Counted from the first letter of the stretch, positions 1-10,064 are shown. The stretch: 64,000 nucleotides of DNA from Metellina segmentata (GCA_947359465.1 OX375881.1:72501914-72565913); one strand, 5' to 3'. Program-made: numbers and translations. Notes: generated by a model not told the origin, from the sequence alone.

Positions 1-200
1 TTTCACGCACATCACACAACTTTTTTTTACACATTCGTTTATGAACAATGACTTAATTACTTAAAGTTTATCCATATACACTGAGCTCAACCTACGCAAT
101 GAAAAGTTAAAGCAGTTTACATAAATGAACATGGAAACTAATCATAATCGTTTTGTCTCCTATGAATGGGAGCGTAACATAATTTTTATCACTAATTGGA

Positions 201-290
201 GCTTCGGTAGCGCAGTAGGCAGCGCGTCAGTCTCATAATCACTCGACACGAGTAATCTGAAGGTCGTGAGTTCGATCCTCACTCGGGGCA
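201..290 (+). tRNA. tRNA-Met(CAU) unit 1, class T3
   Basis: All arms pair; U3-G70 wobble is the only departure. Confidence 0.75.
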
Positions 291-549
291 GTTTTCTTTT
301 GCTAATTATAATTTAAGTACCAACCGGTTCGAACTTTTAACATTAAAAGTTTCACGCCCATCAAATAACTTTTCTTTTAAACAATCGGTTATGAACAATT
401 ATTTAATTACTTAAAGTTTAACCGTATACACTGAGCTCAACTGACGCAATGATAAGTTAAAGCATTTACATAAATGAACATTAAAACTAACTATAATCGT
501 TTTGTCTCGTATGAAAGGAAGCGTAATATAATTTTTATCACTAATTAGA

Positions 550-639
550 GCCTCGGTAGCGCAGTAGGCAGCGCGTCAGTCTCATAATCACTTGACACGA
601 GTAATCTGAAGGTCGTGAGTTCGATCCTCACTCGGGGCA
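550..639 (+). tRNA. tRNA-Met(CAU) unit 2, class P
   Basis: Mature part matches consensus. Intron hairpin has ACTTG for ACTCG. Confidence 0.8.
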
Positions 640-898
640 GTTTTCTTTTGCTGATTATAATTTAAGAACCGACTGGTTCCAACTTTTAACATTAAAAGTT
701 TCATGCACATCACACAACTTTTCTTTTATACAATCGTTTATGAACAAGATTTATTTTCCTAAAGTTTAAGCGTATACACCGAGATCAACTGACGCAATGA
801 TAAGTTAAAGCATTTTACATAAATGAACATTCAAACTAACTATAATCGATTTGTCTCGTATGAAGGGAAGCATAATATAATTTTTATCACTAATTGGA

Positions 899-988
899 GC
901 CTCGGTAGCGCAATGGGCAGCCCGTCATTCTCATAATCACTCGACACGAGTAATCTGAAGGGCGTGAGTTCGATCCTCACTCGGGGCA
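899..988 (+). tRNA. tRNA-Met unit 3, class P, degenerate
   Basis: D-loop AATGGGCA, D-stem GCCC, G30 to T and variable loop GGGCG; function doubtful. Confidence 0.45.
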
Positions 989-1248
989 GTTTTGTTTTGC
1001 TGATTATAATTTAAGAACAGACTGGTTTGTACTTTTAACATTAAAAGTTTCACGCACATCACACAACTTTTTTTTTACACAATCGTTTATGAACAATGAC
1101 TTAATTACTTAAAGTTTATCCATATACACTGAGCTCAACCTACGCAATGAAAAGTTAAAGCAGTTTACATAAATGAACATGGAAACTAATCATAATCGTT
1201 TTGTCTCCTTTGAAAGGGAGCGTGACATAATTTTTATCATTAATTGCT

Positions 1249-1336
1249 GCCTCGGTAGCGCAGTAGGCAGCGGCAGTCTCATAATCACTCGACACGAGTA
1301 ATCTGAAGGTCGTGAGTTCGATCCTCACTCGGGGCA
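1249..1336 (+). pseudogene. tRNA-Met pseudogene unit 4, class D2 (GCGGCAGT form)
   Basis: The 2-nt deletion here leaves CAGT, so most of the anticodon stem still pairs; milder than other D2 copies. Confidence 0.55.
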
Positions 1337-1595
1337 GTTTTCTTTTGCTGGTTATAATTTAAGAACCGACTGGTTCGAACTGTTAACATTAAAAGTTTCA
1401 CGCCCTTCCCACAACTTTTCTTTTATACAATCGTTTATGAACAAGATTTATTTTCCTAAAGTTTAAGCGTATACACCGAGCTCAACTGACGCAATGATAA
1501 GTTAAAGCATTTTACATAAATGAACATTGAAACTAACTATAATCGATTTGTCTCGTATGAAGGGCAGCATAATATAATTTTTATCTCTAATTGGA

Positions 1596-1685
1596 GCCTC
1601 GGTAGCGCAGTAGGCAGCGCGTCAGTCTCATAATCCCTCGACACGAGTAATCTGAAGGTCGTGAGTTCGATCCTCACTCGGGGCA
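1596..1685 (+). tRNA. tRNA-Met(CAU) unit 5, class P
   Basis: Mature part intact; intron begins ATCCCTCG. Confidence 0.8.
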
Positions 1686-1944
1686 GTTTTCTTTTGCTGA
1701 TTATAATTTAAGAACAGACTGGTTTGAACTTTTACATTAAAAGTTTCACGCACATCACACAACTTTTTTTTTACACAATCGTTTATGAACAATGACTTAA
1801 TTACTTAAAGTTTATCCATATACACTGAGCTCAACCTACGCAATGAAAAGTTAAAGCAGTTTACATAAATGAACATGGAAACTAATCATAATCGTTTTGT
1901 CTCCTTTGAAAGGGAGCGTGACATAATTTTTATCAATAATTGCT

Positions 1945-2032
1945 GCCTCGGTAGCGCAGTAGGCAGCGGCAGTCTCATAATCACTCGACACGAGTAATCT
2001 GAAGGTCGTGAGTTCGATCCTCACTCGGGGCA
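1945..2032 (+). pseudogene. tRNA-Met pseudogene unit 6, class D2 (GCGGCAGT form)
   Basis: Copy of unit 4. Confidence 0.55.
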
Positions 2033-2291
2033 GTTTTCTTTTGCTGGTTATAATTTAAGAACCGACTGGTTCGAACTGTTAACATTAAAAGTTTCACGCC
2101 CTTCCCACAACTTTTCTTTTATACAATCGTTTATGAACAAGATTTATTTTCCTAAAGTTTAAGCGTATACACCGAGCTCAACTGACGCAATGATAAGTTA
2201 AAGCATTTTACATAAATGAACATTGAAACTAATTTTAATCGATTTGTCTCGTATGAAGGGCAGCATAATATAATTTTTATCTCTAATTGGA

Positions 2292-2381
2292 GCCTCGGTA
2301 GCGCAGTAGGCAGCGCGTCAGTCTCATAATCCCTCGACACGAGTAATCTGAAGGTCGTGAGTTCGATCCTCACTCGGGGCA
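2292..2381 (+). tRNA. tRNA-Met(CAU) unit 7, class P
   Basis: Copy of unit 5. Confidence 0.8.
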
Positions 2382-2640
2382 GTTTTCTTTTGCTGATTAT
2401 AATTTAAGAACAGACTGGTTTGAACTTTTACATTAAAAGTTTCACGCACATCACACAACTTTTTTTTTACACAATCGTTTATGAACAATGACTTAATTAC
2501 TTAAAGTTTATCCATATACACTGAGCTTAACCTACGCAATGAAAAGTTAAAGCAGTTTACATAAATGAACATGGAAACTAATCATAATCGTTTTGTCTCC
2601 TATGAAACGGAGCGTAACATAATTTGTATCACTAATTGGA

Positions 2641-2730
2641 GCCTCGGTAGCGCAGTAGGCAGCGCGTCAGTCTCATAATCTCTCGACACGAGTAATCTGA
2701 AGGTCGTGAGTTCGATCCTCATTCGGGGCA
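2641..2730 (+). tRNA. tRNA-Met(CAU) unit 8, class P
   Basis: C65 to T (CTCATTCGGGG) leaves a G-U pair; intron begins ATCTCTCG. Confidence 0.7.
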
Positions 2731-2989
2731 GTTTTCTTTTGCTGATTATAATTTAAGAACCGACTGGTTTGAACTTTTAACATTAAAAGTTTCATGCACA
2801 TCACACAACTTTTCTTTTACACAATCGTTTATGAACAAGATTTATTTTCCTAAAGTTTAAGGGTATACACCGAGCTCAACCTACGCAATGAAAAGTTAAA
2901 GCTGTTTACATAAATGAACATTGAAACTAACTATAATCGATTTGTCTCGTATGAAGGGAAGCATAATATAATTTTTATCACTAATTGTA

Positions 2990-3079
2990 GCCTCGGTAGC
3001 GCAGTAGGCAGCGCGTCATTCTCATAATCGCTCGACACGAGTAATCTGAAGGTCGTGAGTTAGATCCTCACTCGGGGCA
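2990..3079 (+). tRNA. tRNA-Met unit 9, class P, degenerate
   Basis: G30 to T in the anticodon stem and B box GTTAGATCC (C56 to A); probably weak or dead. Confidence 0.45.
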
Positions 3080-3340
3080 GTTTTGTTTTGCTGATTATAA
3101 TTTAAGAACAGACTGGTTTGAACTTTTAACATTAAAAGTTTCACGCCCATCACACAACTTTTGTTTTTACACAATCGTTTATGAACAATGATTTAATTAC
3201 TTAAAGTTTAACCGTATACACTGAGCTCAACTGACGCAATGAAAAGTTAAAGCATTTTACATAAATGAACAATGAAACTAACTATAATCGTTTTGTCTCG
3301 TATGAAAGGAAGCGTAATATAATTTTTATCACCAATTGGA

Positions 3341-3430
3341 GCCTCGGTAGCGCAGTAGGCAGCTAGTCAGTCTCATAATCACTCGACACGAGTATTCTGA
3401 AGGTCGTGAGTTATATCCTCAAAAGGGAAC
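3341..3430 (+). pseudogene. tRNA-Met pseudogene unit 10, class BA
   Basis: GTTATATCC, 3' end AAAAGGGAACG; also AGCTAGTCAG in the D-stem. Confidence 0.7.
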
Positions 3431-3690
3431 GTTTTCTTTTGCTGATTATAATTTAAGAACCGACTGGTTTGAAATTTTAACATTAAAAGTTTCACGCACA
3501 TCACACAACTTTTTTTTTACACAATCGTTTATGAACAATGACTTAATTACTTAAAGTTTATCCATATACACTGAGCTCAACCTACGCAATGAAAAGTTAA
3601 AGCAGTTTACATAAATGAACAAGGAAACTAATCATAATCGTTTTGTCTCCTATGAAAGGTAGCGTAACATAATTTTTATCACTAATTGGA

Positions 3691-3780
3691 GCCTCGGTAG
3701 CGCAGTAGGCAGCGCGTAAGTCTCATAATCACTCGACACGAGTAATCTGAAGGTCGTGAGTTCCATCCTCACACGGGAAA
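3691..3780 (+). pseudogene. tRNA-Met pseudogene unit 11, class BC
   Basis: GTTCCATCC with CGGGAAA; also C28 to A. Confidence 0.7.
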
Positions 3781-4039
3781 GTTTTCTTTTGCTGATTATA
3801 ACTTAAGAACCGACTGGTTTGAACTTTTAACATTAAAAGTTTGACGCACATTACACAACTTTTTTTTACACAATCATTTATGGACAATGACTTAATTATT
3901 TAAAGTTTAACCATATAACCTGAGCTCAACCTACGCAATGAAAAGTTAAAGCTGTTTACATAAATGAACATGGAAACTAAACATAATCGTTTTGTCTCCT
4001 ATGAAAGGGAGCGTAATATAATTTTTATCACTAATTGGA

Positions 4040-4127
4040 GCCTCGGTAGCGCAGTAGGCTGCGGCTGTCTCATAATCACTCGACACGAGTAATCTGAAGG
4101 TCGTGAGTTCGATCCTCACTCGGGGCA
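4040..4127 (+). pseudogene. tRNA-Met pseudogene unit 12, class D2
   Basis: D-loop additionally reads AGGCTGCGG. Confidence 0.7.
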
Positions 4128-4386
4128 GTTTTCTTTTGCTGGTTATAATTTAAGAACCGACTGGTTTGAACTTTTAACATTAAAAGTTTCACGCCCATCA
4201 AATAACTTTTCTTTTACACAATCGGTTATGAACAATTATTTAATTACTTAAAGTTTAACCGTATACACTGAGCTCAACTGACGAAATGATAAGTTAAAGC
4301 ATTTTACATAAATGAACATTGAAACTAACTATAATCGTTTTTTCTCGTATGAAAAGAAGCGTAATATAATTTTTATAATATTTGGA

Positions 4387-4476
4387 GCCTCGGTAGCGCA
4401 GTAGGCAGCGCGTGAGTCCCATAATCACTCGACAAGAGTAATCTGAAGGTCGTGAGTTCGATCCTCACTCGGGGCA
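4387..4476 (+). tRNA. tRNA-Met-like unit 13, class G28
   Basis: Anticodon loop CCCATAA loses the invariant U33; intron hairpin ACAAGAG. Probably not functional. Confidence 0.45.
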
Positions 4477-4736
4477 GTTTTCTTTTGCTGATTATAATTT
4501 AAGAACCGACTGGTTTGAACTTTTAACATTAAAAGTTTCACGCCCATCAAATAACTTTTCTTTTACACAATCGGTTATGAACAATTATTTAATTACTTAA
4601 AGTTTAACCGTATACATTGAGCTCAACTGACGCAATGATAAGTTAAAGCATTTTACATAAATGAACATTGAAACTACCTATAATCGTTTTGTCTCGTATG
4701 AACGGAAGCGTAATATAATTTTTATCACTAATTAGA

Positions 4737-4826
4737 GCCTCGGTAGCGCAGTAGGTAGCGCGTCAGTCTCATAATCACTCGACACGAGTAATCTGAAGGT
4801 CGTGAGTTCGATCCTCACTCGGGGCA
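4737..4826 (+). tRNA. tRNA-Met(CAU) unit 14, class P
   Basis: D-loop AGTAGGTA; all arms pair. Confidence 0.78.
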
Positions 4827-5085
4827 GTTTTCTTTTTCTGATTATAATTTAAGAACCGACTGGTTTGAACTTTTAACATTAAAAGTTTCACGCACATCAC
4901 ACAACTTTTTTTTACACATTCGTTTATGAACAATGACTTAATTACTTAAAGTTTATCCATATACACTGAGCTCAACCTACGCAATGAAAAGTTAAAGCAG
5001 TTTACATAAATGAACATGGAAACTAATCATAATCGTTTTGTCTCCTATGAATGGGAGCGTAACATAATTTTTATCACTAATTGGA

Positions 5086-5175
5086 GCTTCGGTAGCGCAG
5101 TAGGCAGCGCGTCAGTCTCATAATCACTCGACACGAGTAATATGAAGGTCGTGAGTTCGATCCTCACTCGTGGCA
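5086..5175 (+). tRNA. tRNA-Met unit 15, class T3
   Basis: C40 to A (TAATATGAAGG) and acceptor CTCGTGGCA; two stem mismatches. Confidence 0.5.
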
Positions 5176-5435
5176 GTTTTCTTTTGCTGATTATAATTTA
5201 AGAACCAACTGGTTCGAACTTTTAACATTAAAAGTTTCACGCCCATCAAATAACTTTTCTTTTAAACAATCGGTTATGAACAATTATTTAATTACTTAAA
5301 GTTTAACCGTATACACTGAGCTCAACTGACGCAATGATAAGTTAAAGCATTTTACATAAATGAACATTGAAACTAACTATAATCGTTTTGTCTCGTATGA
5401 AAGGAAGCGTAATATAATTTTTTTCACTAATTAGA

Positions 5436-5525
5436 GCCTCGGTAGCGCAGTAGGCAGCGCGTCAGTCTCATAATCACTCGACACGAGTAATCTGAAGGTC
5501 GTGAGTTCGATCCTCACTCGGGGCA
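5436..5525 (+). tRNA. tRNA-Met(CAU) unit 16, class P
   Basis: Matches consensus; spacer has TTTTTTTCACTAATTAGA just upstream. Confidence 0.85.
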
Positions 5526-5786
5526 GTTTTCTTTTGCTGATTATAATTTAAGAACCGACTGGTTCGAACTTTTGACATTAAAAGTTTCACGCCCATCACA
5601 CAACTTTTGTTTTTACACAATCGTTTATGAACAATGATTTAATTACTTAAAGTTTAACCGTATATACTGAGCTCAACTGACGCAATGAAAAGTTAAAGCA
5701 TTTTACATAAATGAACATTGAAACTAACTATAATCGTTTTGTCTCGTATGAAAGGAAGCGTAATATAATTTTTATCACTAATTGGA

Positions 5787-5876
5787 GCCTCGGTAGCGCA
5801 GTAGGCAGCGCGTCAGTCTCATTATCACTCGACACGAGTAATCTGAAGGTCGTGAGTTATATCCTCAAAAGGGAAC
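5787..5876 (+). pseudogene. tRNA-Met pseudogene unit 17, class BA
   Basis: CTCATTATC changes the base beside the 5' splice site. Confidence 0.7.
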
Positions 5877-6135
5877 GTTTTCTTTTGCTGATTATAATTT
5901 AAGAACCGACTGGTTTGAAATTTTAACATTAAAAGTTTCACGCACATCACACAACTTTTTTTTACACAATCGTTTATGAACAATGACTTAATTACTTAAA
6001 GTTTATCCATATACACTGAGCTCAACCTACGCAATGAAAAGTTAAAGCAGTTTACATAAATGAACAAGGAAACTAATCATAATCGTTTTGTCTCCTATGA
6101 AAGGGAGCGTAACATAATTTTTATCACTAATTGGA

Positions 6136-6225
6136 GACTCGGTAGCGCAGTAGGCAGCGCGTCAGTCTCATAATCACTCGACACGAGTAATCTGAAGGTC
6201 GTGAGTTCCATCCTCACACGGGAAA
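6136..6225 (+). pseudogene. tRNA-Met pseudogene unit 18, class BC
   Basis: Acceptor GACTCGG in addition to GTTCCATCC. Confidence 0.7.
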
Positions 6226-6484
6226 GTTTTCTTTTGCTGATTATAATTTAAGAACCGACAGGTTTGAACTTTTAACATTAAAAGTTTGACGCACATTACA
6301 CAACTTTTTTTTACTCAATCATTTATGGACAATGACTTAATTATTTAAAGTTTAACCATATACCCTGAGCTCAACCTACGCAATGAAAAGTTAAAGCTGT
6401 TTACATAAATGAACATGGAAACTAAACATAATCGTTTTGTCTCCTATGAAAGGGAGCGTAATATAATTTTTATCACTAATTGGA

Positions 6485-6572
6485 GCCTCGGTAGCGCAGT
6501 AGGCTGCGGTTGTCTCATAATCACTCGACACGAGTAATCTAAAGGTCGTGAGTTCGATCCTCACTCGGGGCA
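6485..6572 (+). pseudogene. tRNA-Met pseudogene unit 19, class D2
   Basis: GCGGTTGTC, and TAAAGG after the intron. Confidence 0.7.
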
Positions 6573-6831
6573 GTTTTCTTTTGCTGGTTATAATTTAAGA
6601 ACCGACTGGTTTGAACTTTTAACATTAAAAGTTTCACGCCCATCAAATAACTTTTCTTTTACACAATCGGTTATGAACAATTATTTAATTACTTAAAGTT
6701 TAACCGTATACACTGAGCTCAACTGACGAAATGATAAGTTAAAGCATTTTACATAAATGAACATTGAAAGTAACTATAATCGTTTTGTCTCGTATGAAAA
6801 GAAGCGTAATATAATTTTTATAATATTTGGA

Positions 6832-6921
6832 GCCTCGGTAGCGCAGTAGGCAGCGCGTGAGTCTCATAATCACTCGACACGAGTAATCTGAAGGTCGTGA
6901 GTTCGATCCTCACTCGGGGCA
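6832..6921 (+). tRNA. tRNA-Met-like unit 20, class G28
   Basis: Only the G28-G42 mismatch; U33 and B box intact. Confidence 0.55.
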
Positions 6922-7181
6922 GTTTTCTTTTGCTGATTATAATTTAAGAACCGACTGGTTTGAACTTTTAACATTAAAAGTTTCACGCCCATCAAATAAC
7001 TTTTCTTTTACACAATCGGTTATGAACAATTATTTAATTACTTAAAGTTTAACCGTATACATTGAGCTCAACTGACGCAATGATAAGTTAAAGCATTTTA
7101 CATAAATGAACATTGAAACTAACTATAATCGTTTTGTCTCGTATGAACGGAAGCGTAATATAATTTTTATCACTAATTAGA

Positions 7182-7271
7182 GCCTCGGTAGCGCAGTAGG
7201 CAGCGCGTCAGTCTCATTATCACTCGACACGAGTAATCTGAAGGTCGTGAGTTATATCCTCAAAAGGGAAC
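7182..7271 (+). pseudogene. tRNA-Met pseudogene unit 21, class BA
   Basis: Upstream spacer is P type (AACGGAAG, TTAGA) but the tRNA is BA with CATTATC; a recombinant. Confidence 0.7.
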
Positions 7272-7530
7272 GTTTTCTTTTGCTGATTATAATTTAAGAA
7301 CCGACTGGTTTGAAATTTTAACATTAAAAGTTTCACGCACATCACACAACCTTTTTTTACACAATCGTTTATGAACAATGACTTAATTACTTAAAGTTTA
7401 TCCATATACACTGAGCTCAACCTACGCAATGAAAAGTTAAAGCTGTTTACATAAATGAACATGGAAACTAAACATAATCGTTTTGTCTCCTATGAAAGGG
7501 AGCGTAATATAATTTTTATCACTAATTGGA

Positions 7531-7618
7531 GCCTCGGTAGCGCAGTAGGCAGCGGCTGTCTCATAATCACTCGACACGAGTAATCTGAAGGTCGTGAGTT
7601 CGATCCTCACTCGGGGCA
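7531..7618 (+). pseudogene. tRNA-Met pseudogene unit 22, class D2
   Basis: Typical GCGGCTGTC form. Confidence 0.7.
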
Positions 7619-7877
7619 GTTTTCTTTTGCTGATTATAATTTAAGAACCAACTGGTTCGAACTTTTAACATTAAAAGTTTCACGCCCATCAAATAAGTTT
7701 TCTTTTACACAATCGGTTATGAACAATTATTTAATTACTTAAAGTTTAACCGTATACACTGAGCTCAACTGACGAAATAATAAGTTAAAGCATTTTACAT
7801 AAATGAACATTGAAACTAACTATAATCGTTTTGTCTCGTATGAAAAGAAGCGTAATATAATTTTTATAATATTTGGA

Positions 7878-7967
7878 GCCTCGGTAGCGCAGTAGGCAGC
7901 GCGTGAGTCCCATAATCACTCGACAAGAGTAATCTGAAGGTCGTGAGTTCGATCCTCACTCGGGGCA
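7878..7967 (+). tRNA. tRNA-Met-like unit 23, class G28
   Basis: CCCATAA (U33 to C) and ACAAGAG intron, as unit 13. Confidence 0.45.
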
Positions 7968-8227
7968 GTTTTCTTTTGCTGATTATAATTTAAGAACCGA
8001 CTGGTTTGAACTTTTAACATTAAAAGTTTCACGCCCATCAAATAACTTTTCTTTTACACAATCGGTTATGAACAATTATTTAATTACTTAAAGTTTAACC
8101 GTATACATTGAGCTCAACTGACGCAATGATAAGTTAAAGCATTTTACATAAATGAACATTGAAACTACCTATAATCGTTTTGTCTCGTATGAACGGAAGC
8201 GTAATATAATTTTTATCACTAATTAGA

Positions 8228-8317
8228 GCCTCGGTAGCGCAGTAGGTAGCGCGTCAGTCTCATTATCACTCGACACGAGTAATCTGAAGGTCGTGAGTTC
8301 GATCCTCACTCGGGGCA
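8228..8317 (+). tRNA. tRNA-Met unit 24, class P
   Basis: D-loop AGTAGGTA; CATTATC alters the base at the 5' splice site. Confidence 0.6.
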
Positions 8318-8576
8318 GTTTTCTTTTTCTGATTATAATTTAAGAACCGACTGGTTTGAACTTTTAACATTAAAAGTTTCACGCACATCACACAACCTTT
8401 TTTTACACAATCGTTTATGAACAATGACTTAATTACTTAAAGTTTATCCATATACACTGAGCTCAACCTACGCAATGAAAAGTTAAAGCTGTTTACATAA
8501 ATGAACATGGAAACTAAACATAATCGTTTTGTCTCCTATGAAAGGGAGCGTAATATAATTTTTATCACTAATTGGA

Positions 8577-8664
8577 GCCTCGGTAGCGCAGTAGGCAGCG
8601 GCTGTCTCATAATCACTCGACACGAGTAATCTGAAGGTCGTGAGTTCGATCCTCACTCGGGGCA
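8577..8664 (+). pseudogene. tRNA-Met pseudogene unit 25, class D2
   Basis: Typical D2. Confidence 0.7.
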
Positions 8665-8923
8665 GTTTTCTTTTGCTGATTATAATTTAAGAACCAACTG
8701 GTTCGAACTTTTAACATTAAAAGTTTCACGCCCATCAAATAAGTTTTCTTTTACACAATCGGTTATGTACAATTATTTAATTACTTAAAGTTTAACCGTA
8801 TACACTGAGCTCAACTGACGAAATAATAAGTTAAAGCATTTTACATAAATGAACATTGAAACTAACTATAATCGTTTTGTCTCGTATGAAAAGAAGCGTA
8901 ATATAATTTTAATAATATTTGGA

Positions 8924-9013
8924 GCCTCGGTAGCGCAGTAGGCAGCGCGTGAGTCTCATAATCACTCGACACGAGTAATCTGAAGGTCGTGAGTTCGATC
9001 CTCACTCGGGGCA
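8924..9013 (+). tRNA. tRNA-Met-like unit 26, class G28
   Basis: G28-G42 mismatch only; upstream AATTTTAATAATATTTGGA. Confidence 0.55.
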
Positions 9014-9273
9014 GTTTTCTTTTGCTGATTATAATTTAAGAACCGACTGGTTTAAAATTTTAACATTAAAATTTTCACGCCCATCAAATAACTTTTCTTT
9101 TACACAATCGGTTATGAACAATTATTTAATTACTTAAAGTTTAACCGTATACACTGAGCTCAACTGACGCAATGATAAGTTAAAGCATTTTACATAAATG
9201 AACATTGAAACTAACTATAATCGTTTTGTCTCGTATGAAAGGAAGCGTAATATAATTTTTATCACTAATTAGA

Positions 9274-9363
9274 GCCTCGGTAGCGCAGTAGGCAGCGCGA
9301 CAGTCTCATAATCACTCGACACGAGTAATCTGAATGTCGTGAGTTCGATCCTCACTCGGGGCA
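9274..9363 (+). tRNA. tRNA-Met unit 27, class P
   Basis: T27 to A (GACAGT) and GAATGTCG in the variable loop. Confidence 0.6.
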
Positions 9364-9623
9364 GTTTTCTTTTGCTGATTATAATTTAAGAACCGACTGG
9401 TTTGAACTTTTAACATTAAAAGTTTCACGGCACATCACACAACTTTTTTTTACACATTCGTTTCTGAACAATGACTTAATTACTTAAAGTTTATCCATAT
9501 ACACTGAGCTCAACCTACGCAATGAAAAGTTAAAGCAGTTTACATAAAAGAACATGGAAACTAATCATAATCGTTTTGTCTCCTATGAATGGGAGCGTAA
9601 CATAATTTTTATCACTAATTGGA

Positions 9624-9713
9624 GCTTCGGTAGCGCAGTAGGCAGCGCGTCAGTCTCATAATCACTCGACACGAGTAATCTGAAGGTCGTGAGTTCGATC
9701 CTCACTCGGGGCA
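9624..9713 (+). tRNA. tRNA-Met(CAU) unit 28, class T3
   Basis: Clean T3; spacer before it has ATAAAAGAACATGG. Confidence 0.75.
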
Positions 9714-9739
9714 GTTTTCTTTTGCTGATTATAATTTAA

Positions 9740-9774
9740 GAACCAACTGGTTCGAACTTTTAACATTAAAAGTT
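9740..9774 (+). repeat. Paired inverted repeats in spacer (representative, after unit 28)
   Basis: GAACC-AACT-GGTTC (9740-9753) is followed at once by AACTTTTAA-CA-TTAAAAGTT (9755-9774), a perfect 9-bp inverted repeat with a 2-nt loop. Both recur about 25-60 bp after most tRNAs. Common variants are GGTTTGAAC, which breaks the first stem, and TTTTGAC, which breaks the second. The segment GGTTCGAAC looks like part of a B box. Confidence 0.6.
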
Positions 9775-9950
9775 TCACGCCCATCAAATAACTTTTCTTT
9801 TAAACAATCGGTTATGAACAATTATTTAATTACTTAAAGTTTAACCGTATACACTGAGCTCAACTGACGCAATGATAAGTTAAAGCATTTTACATAAATG
9901 AACATTGAAACTAACTATAATCGTTTTGTCTCGTATGAAAGGAAGCGTAA

Positions 9951-9960
9951 TATAATTTTT
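9951..9960 (+). promoter_or_regulatory. TATA-like element upstream of tRNA (representative, unit 29)
   Basis: TATAATTTTT lies at -23 to -14 from the first tRNA base. It recurs at this place in P, BA and G28 units. In T3 and BC units the first base is C (CATAATTTTT), which weakens the TATA match. Upstream TATA boxes help Pol III transcribe tRNA genes in several eukaryotes; a role here is inferred. Confidence 0.45.
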
Positions 9961-9980
9961 ATCACTAATTAGAGCCTCGG

Positions 9981-9992
9981 TAGCGCAGTAGG
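9981..9992 (+). promoter_or_regulatory. Pol III A box inside tRNA (representative, unit 29)
   Basis: TAGCGCAGTAGG covers mature positions 8-19 and fits the A-box pattern, including the GG pair of the D-loop. It is kept in nearly all units; changes occur for example in units 3, 98, 104, 117, 157, 173 and 184. Confidence 0.75.
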
Positions 9993-10010
9993 CAGCGCGT
10001 CAGTCTCATA

Positions 10011-10027
10011 ATCACTCGACACGAGTA
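10011..10027 (+). other. 17-nt tRNA intron with hairpin (representative, unit 29)
   Basis: Removing these 17 bases, after A37, restores the anticodon loop CTCATAA and the 3' anticodon stem TCTGA. The intron holds the inverted repeat ACTCG-ACA-CGAGT (10014-10026). The exact cut is ambiguous from sequence because AATC stands on both sides. With the canonical cut after position 37, intron base G(-3) can pair with C32, leaving a three-base bulge at the 3' splice site, as the eukaryotic tRNA splicing endonuclease expects. The intron is present in every unit of the window. Confidence 0.8.
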
Positions 10028-10042
10028 ATCTGAAGGTCGTGA

Positions 10043-10051
10043 GTTCGATCC
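10043..10051 (+). promoter_or_regulatory. Pol III B box inside tRNA (representative, unit 29)
   Basis: GTTCGATCC fits the B-box core bound by TFIIIC. In class BA it is GTTATATCC and in class BC GTTCCATCC; both lose bases (C56 and/or G57) that are near invariant in tRNAs. Confidence 0.75.
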
Positions 10052-10064
10052 TCACTCGGGGCAG

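Larger units (their letters stand above)
1233..2625 (+). repeat. Tandem duplication of 2 units (units 4-5 and 6-7)
   Basis: Units 4-5 (tRNAs at 1249, 1596) recur as units 6-7 (1945, 2292) at offset 696. They share the rare GCGGCAGT deletion, the spacer word TTGCTGCCTCGG and the intron start CCCTCGACA. Edges are approximate. Confidence 0.75.
3150..7205 (+). repeat. 5-unit block repeated at offset 2445 (units 10-14 and 17-21)
   Basis: tRNA starts 3341, 3691, 4040, 4387, 4737 match 5787, 6136, 6485, 6832, 7182. Shared marks are the class order BA, BC, D2, G28, P and the odd AGGCTGCGG D-loop of units 12 and 19. Units 15-16 lie between the copies. Confidence 0.7.
9974..10063 (+). tRNA. tRNA-Met(CAU) unit 29, class P, reference copy
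   Basis: Decodes AUG for internal methionine. Acceptor GCCTCGG pairs with TCGGGGC with one G-U and a terminal G-U; D-stem GCGC/GCGC; anticodon stem TCAGT/TCTGA with a U31-U39 mismatch that I also recall in animal tRNA-Met; loop CTCATAA; T-stem GTGAG/CTCAC; T-loop TTCGATC; discriminator A. The intron is at 10011-10027. CCA is not encoded, as usual for eukaryotes. Initiator identity is excluded by the normal T-loop and by G1-C72. Confidence 0.88.
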
